Below, piece by piece: positions 7,571 to 9,436 of a stretch of 9,436 nucleotides of DNA (positions are counted from its first letter, which is position 1; each line of letters starts with the position of its first letter). The stretch is taken from assembly GCA_020851615.1 (NCBI GenBank), contig JADZCL010000161.1, positions 1 through 9,436 on the forward strand, given 5' to 3'. This stretch comes from Rubrivivax sp. (GTDB lineage Bacteria > Pseudomonadota > Gammaproteobacteria > Burkholderiales > Burkholderiaceae_C). The notes under the pieces are model-generated. The model made no database searches, was not told where the DNA came from, and saw only the letters and a program-made list of their open reading frames with translations. Made by a program: the position numbers and the translations under genes.

Positions 7571-7774
7571 ATGAGCGAATCCAGCATTCCCCTGCGTCTG
7601 CTTGCGCTGTGGCGGCGCCGCGGCCGCACATCAGCCCCCGAGTACGAACCCGCCGATCTCGGCACCGCCTTCGGACTCGATCTGAGCATGCTGCCCGAAG
7701 ACGCGCCGGAGCCGGCGCAACCCACGCAGGCGGCCCCCTGGTGGCAGCGTCGCTCCCAGCGCGCGACCGGGTGA
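7571..7774 (+). CDS. Small hypothetical protein (67 residues)
   Basis: I cannot assign a function. The product begins MSESSIPLRLLALWRRRGR, a potential short amphipathic helix with a strongly basic patch. It has an acidic, proline-rich centre and ends APWWQRRSQRATG. The phrase PADLGTAFGLDLSM (28-40) looks like a conserved core, and I recall similar 'GTxFGLDxS' small proteins in Burkholderiales, though not securely. No cysteines, membrane helix or signal peptide are present. It starts 106 nt after the UPF0149 gene on the same strand and converges on the universal stress protein gene, with only 14 nt between their stops. Evidence that it is real: an acceptable Shine-Dalgarno site, non-random composition, and a fit into the only space available. 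An in-frame start at 7556 would add five residues. Confidence 0.6.
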   Translation: MSESSIPLRLLALWRRRGRTSAPEYEPADLGTAFGLDLSMLPEDAPEPAQPTQAAPWWQRRSQRATG

Positions 7775-7788
7775 GGACGCCAGCGGGC

Positions 7789-8211
7789 TCAGCGGATCAG
7801 CAACACCGGGGTGTCGCAGTTGGCCAGCACCTTGGTGGCCACCGAACCCATCACCAGCCCGGCCAGTGCACCATGGCCGCGGGACCCCATCACCAGCAGG
7901 TCGAAGTCGCCCTTCTTGGCGACGCCGGCGATCAGGTCGCCGGCCTGCCCGACGCGGGCGAGGTACTCGGCGGCGATACCGCGCCGCCCGAAGTAGGTGC
8001 GGATCGGCTTGAAGACCTTCTCGGCCTCGGCCTCGTAGTAGTCCTTCAAGGTCTGCTTGTCGAGCACCGCGGCGGCACGCTGGGGCACCGGCGCCACGGT
8101 ATGGATCACGGAATAGGCATGTGCGCCACCAAGCCACTCGTCGTGAGCGGAGAGGTAGGCCAGCATGCGCTTGGTGTAGGAACTGCCGTCGACGGCGACC
8201 AGGATCTTCAA
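7789..8211 (-). CDS. Universal stress protein (UspA family), TTG start
   Basis: This 140-residue single-domain Usp probably binds ATP and acts in stress survival; its exact role is unknown. It opens KILVAVDGSS with the conserved Asp8. The nucleotide signature G-2x-G-9x-G-S is complete: Gly109, Gly112, Gly122 and Ser123 in MGSRGHGALAGLVMGS. It closes with the typical CDTPVLLI strand. The start codon is TTG (minus strand 8211-8209). GAGGAG lies 6 nt upstream, and the family consensus begins exactly there, so this start is well supported although no ATG is available. It follows the phosphoesterase gene on the same strand after 102 nt and converges on the 67-residue ORF. Confidence 0.92.
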   Translation of the reverse strand: MKILVAVDGSSYTKRMLAYLSAHDEWLGGAHAYSVIHTVAPVPQRAAAVLDKQTLKDYYEAEAEKVFKPIRTYFGRRGIAAEYLARVGQAGDLIAGVAKKGDFDLLVMGSRGHGALAGLVMGSVATKVLANCDTPVLLIR

Positions 8212-8217
8212 GCTCGT

Positions 8218-8223
8218 CTCCTC
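8218..8223 (-). promoter_or_regulatory. Shine-Dalgarno sequence deciding the TTG start of the Usp gene
   Basis: On the minus strand this reads GAGGAG and stands 6 nt before the TTG at 8211. The strong site compensates for the rare start codon and excludes the next in-frame ATG, which would remove the first strand and Asp8. Confidence 0.7.
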
Positions 8224-8267
8224 GCAGCCGCAACCGTGCGGCAGGCCCCAGTGTGACCCAAGCCGGA

Positions 8268-8317
8268 CTGACCGCGTGGGTTCGCTTCTCGGGCATGCGG
8301 GCCCGGGCCGCGGTCAG
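8268..8317 (-). terminator. Compound inverted repeat between phosphoesterase and Usp genes
   Basis: The arms CTGACCGCG (8268-8276) and CGCGGTCAG (8309-8317) are a perfect 9-bp inverted repeat. An inner 5-bp hairpin, CGGGC (8290-8294) with GCCCG (8301-8305), nests inside it. One arm contains the stop codon of the phosphoesterase. There is no T-tract on the minus strand after the repeat, so it is more likely a processing or Rho-associated 3' structure than a classical terminator. A protein-binding dyad is also possible. Confidence 0.35.
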
Positions 8318-9090
8318 ACCTCGATCAGCCCGCCCGGCGCATCCTGCGCCACCTCGCCCTTGCGTGCCAGGCCACGCGCACGGCAGACGATGCGCGTGGG
8401 CTGCAGGCCGGCCCGGGCCTGCGTGTAGTCGTGGCGGCAGTGCAGGTGACCATGCAGCCAGAGGTCGGCACGGGGGATGAGGTCGTCGTCGGCGTTGCAG
8501 AAGCTGGCCGTGCCCGGCTGGTGACCGAAGCGGGCGTCGGCGCTGCGCAGGCTGGGCGCGAAATGCGTGACCACGACCGTGCGCTGCCAGCGCCCGCGCG
8601 CAGGCTGCGCCAACTCGTTCTCCAGCCAGGCCCGATCGGCCAGGCCCAGGGCGCGCAAGGCCTCGGCGTCGAAGGGCTGGCCACGCCAGCGCGCACCCAT
8701 CACGCGCAGGAAGTAGCCCGCCGCACGCATCGCCCGCGGCCGCGCCGGCGCCCCGAAGACGTCGAAGTCACTCCAGCGCACCACCCCGACAAAGCGCACG
8801 CGCACGCCGTCGGCACCGGTGAGCACGAGTGCGTCACGGTGCAGGAGCCGAATGCCCAGCGCCACGCAATGCGTGCGCAGCGCCGGCAGTACGGTGTCGA
8901 CGTCGCGGCCGTCGAATTCATGGTTGCCGGGCACGAAGAGCACCGGCACCGGCCAGTGCGCAAAGCGCGCCAGCGCGCGCCAGGTGGCGTCGATGTCGCC
9001 GGCCAGCACCAGCAGCTCGGCGCCGGCCTGCGGCCGTGGCAGGAAGCTCTCGGTCTCGAGATGGAGATCCGAGAGCAGTTGCAGCTTCAA
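8314..9090 (-). CDS. Calcineurin-like metallophosphoesterase, TTG start overlapping pckG stop
   Basis: This 258-residue cytoplasmic enzyme has the dinuclear-metal phosphoesterase fold; its substrate is unknown. The motif series is complete: D8-L-H10 (SDLHLE), G31-D32, G55-N56-H57-E58, His166 in VVTHFAPS, and G214-H215-L-H217. With the usual family start KLQLLSDLHLE, the first codon is TTG at 9090-9088. It overlaps the TGA of pckG (TTGA, 4 nt shared). No Shine-Dalgarno site lies at a useful distance, so translation probably depends on ribosomes finishing pckG. The frame is open further upstream within pckG, but those residues are Arg/Ala/Gly-rich and unlike the family. Relatives act on nucleotides, nucleic acids or phosphoproteins, so no choice is made here. 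Confidence 0.85.
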   Translation of the reverse strand: MKLQLLSDLHLETESFLPRPQAGAELLVLAGDIDATWRALARFAHWPVPVLFVPGNHEFDGRDVDTVLPALRTHCVALGIRLLHRDALVLTGADGVRVRFVGVVRWSDFDVFGAPARPRAMRAAGYFLRVMGARWRGQPFDAEALRALGLADRAWLENELAQPARGRWQRTVVVTHFAPSLRSADARFGHQPGTASFCNADDDLIPRADLWLHGHLHCRHDYTQARAGLQPTRIVCRARGLARKGEVAQDAPGGLIEV

Positions 9091-9436
9091 GCCGCGAGCG
9101 CCGCCTCGATGCGCTTCATCGTCGCGGGCAGCGCCGCAGGCAGCTTGTGCGCGAGCTTGGCAAACCAGTCCTCGTGCAGTGCCAGTTCCTGCTGCCACGC
9201 GGCCTTGTCGATGCCGATCACCGCGGTGAACTGTTCGCGCGTGAACGTGAGGCCATCCCAGCGCAGGTCCTCGTAGCGCGGGCTCAGGCCGAAGACGTTC
9301 TCGCTGCCGCCCGCGCGGCCCTGCAGGCGGCCCAGCATCCACTCGAGCACCCGCATGTTCTCGCCGTAGCCGGGCCAGACGAACTTGCCGTCGGCGCCCT
9401 TGCGGAACCAGTTCACACAGTAGATGCGCGGCAAGG
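9087..9436 (-). CDS. pckG: Phosphoenolpyruvate carboxykinase (GTP), C-terminal part; 5' end outside window
   Basis: PEP carboxykinase interconverts oxaloacetate plus GTP with PEP, CO2 and GDP, linking the TCA cycle to gluconeogenesis. Only the last 116 or so of roughly 600 residues are present; the reading frame is open to the right edge. VNWFRKGADGKFVWPGYGENMRVLEWML is the C-terminal hallmark of the GTP-dependent family, including its nucleotide-contact FGEN/YGEN region. The remainder (LSPRYEDLRWDGLTFTREQF, then LHEDWFAKLAHKLP) is also typical. The ATP-dependent enzyme (PckA) is unrelated at this end and is excluded. The stop codon overlaps the start of the phosphoesterase gene downstream. 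Confidence 0.93.
   Translation of the reverse strand, partial: LPRIYCVNWFRKGADGKFVWPGYGENMRVLEWMLGRLQGRAGGSENVFGLSPRYEDLRWDGLTFTREQFTAVIGIDKAAWQQELALHEDWFAKLAHKLPAALPATMKRIEAALAA

Noticed and set aside
9091..9342. Longer N-terminus for the phosphoesterase, up to position 9342
   Set aside because: This stretch is pckG read in another frame. The metal motif SDLHLE normally sits within the first 12 residues, fitting the TTG at 9090.

Overview
This window is about 9.4 kb of GC-rich, gene-dense bacterial chromosome. Codon bias, protein style and gene content (CcoG, GTP-dependent PEP carboxykinase, MmsA, a PAS-GGDEF-EAL protein, Burkholderiales-like small hypotheticals) suggest a betaproteobacterium, probably Burkholderiales in a Rubrivivax/Methylibium-like lineage. 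That placement is inference. I see no rRNA, tRNA, CRISPR array, insertion sequence, phage gene or origin. No stretch above 300 bp lacks a gene.

Region 1 (1-2875, + strand) is a respiratory operon: the C-terminal part of a type II sulfide:quinone oxidoreductase, a 116-residue three-helix membrane protein I do not recognise, and ccoG, the copper-reducing iron-sulfur assembly factor of cbb3 cytochrome oxidase. The last two genes overlap by 4 nt (ATGA).

Region 2 (2876-5174, + strand) opens with a non-coding leader that can fold into a perfectly paired three-way junction hiding a Shine-Dalgarno sequence. A 41-codon ORF follows, which looks like a glutathione S-transferase reduced to its two ends. 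Two nucleotides later starts a 676-residue cytoplasmic PAS-PAS-GGDEF-EAL protein with intact cyclase, inhibitory-site and phosphodiesterase motifs.

Region 3 (5191-7464): a CoA-acylating (methyl)malonate-semialdehyde dehydrogenase (mmsA, - strand) converges on the c-di-GMP gene. It is divergent, across 66 bp, from a UPF0149/YecA-family gene whose product ends in an arginine-rich tail.

Region 4 (7465-9436): a 67-residue hypothetical protein on the + strand, then three - strand genes read from the right edge: the 3' end of pckG, a calcineurin-like phosphoesterase whose TTG start overlaps the pckG stop, and a universal stress protein that also starts at TTG. A long inverted repeat lies between the last two.

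Most genes are individually familiar. The points most worth checking are the SQR-membrane protein-ccoG operon, and the leader plus GST remnant that appear to have become the upstream translational unit of a c-di-GMP enzyme.
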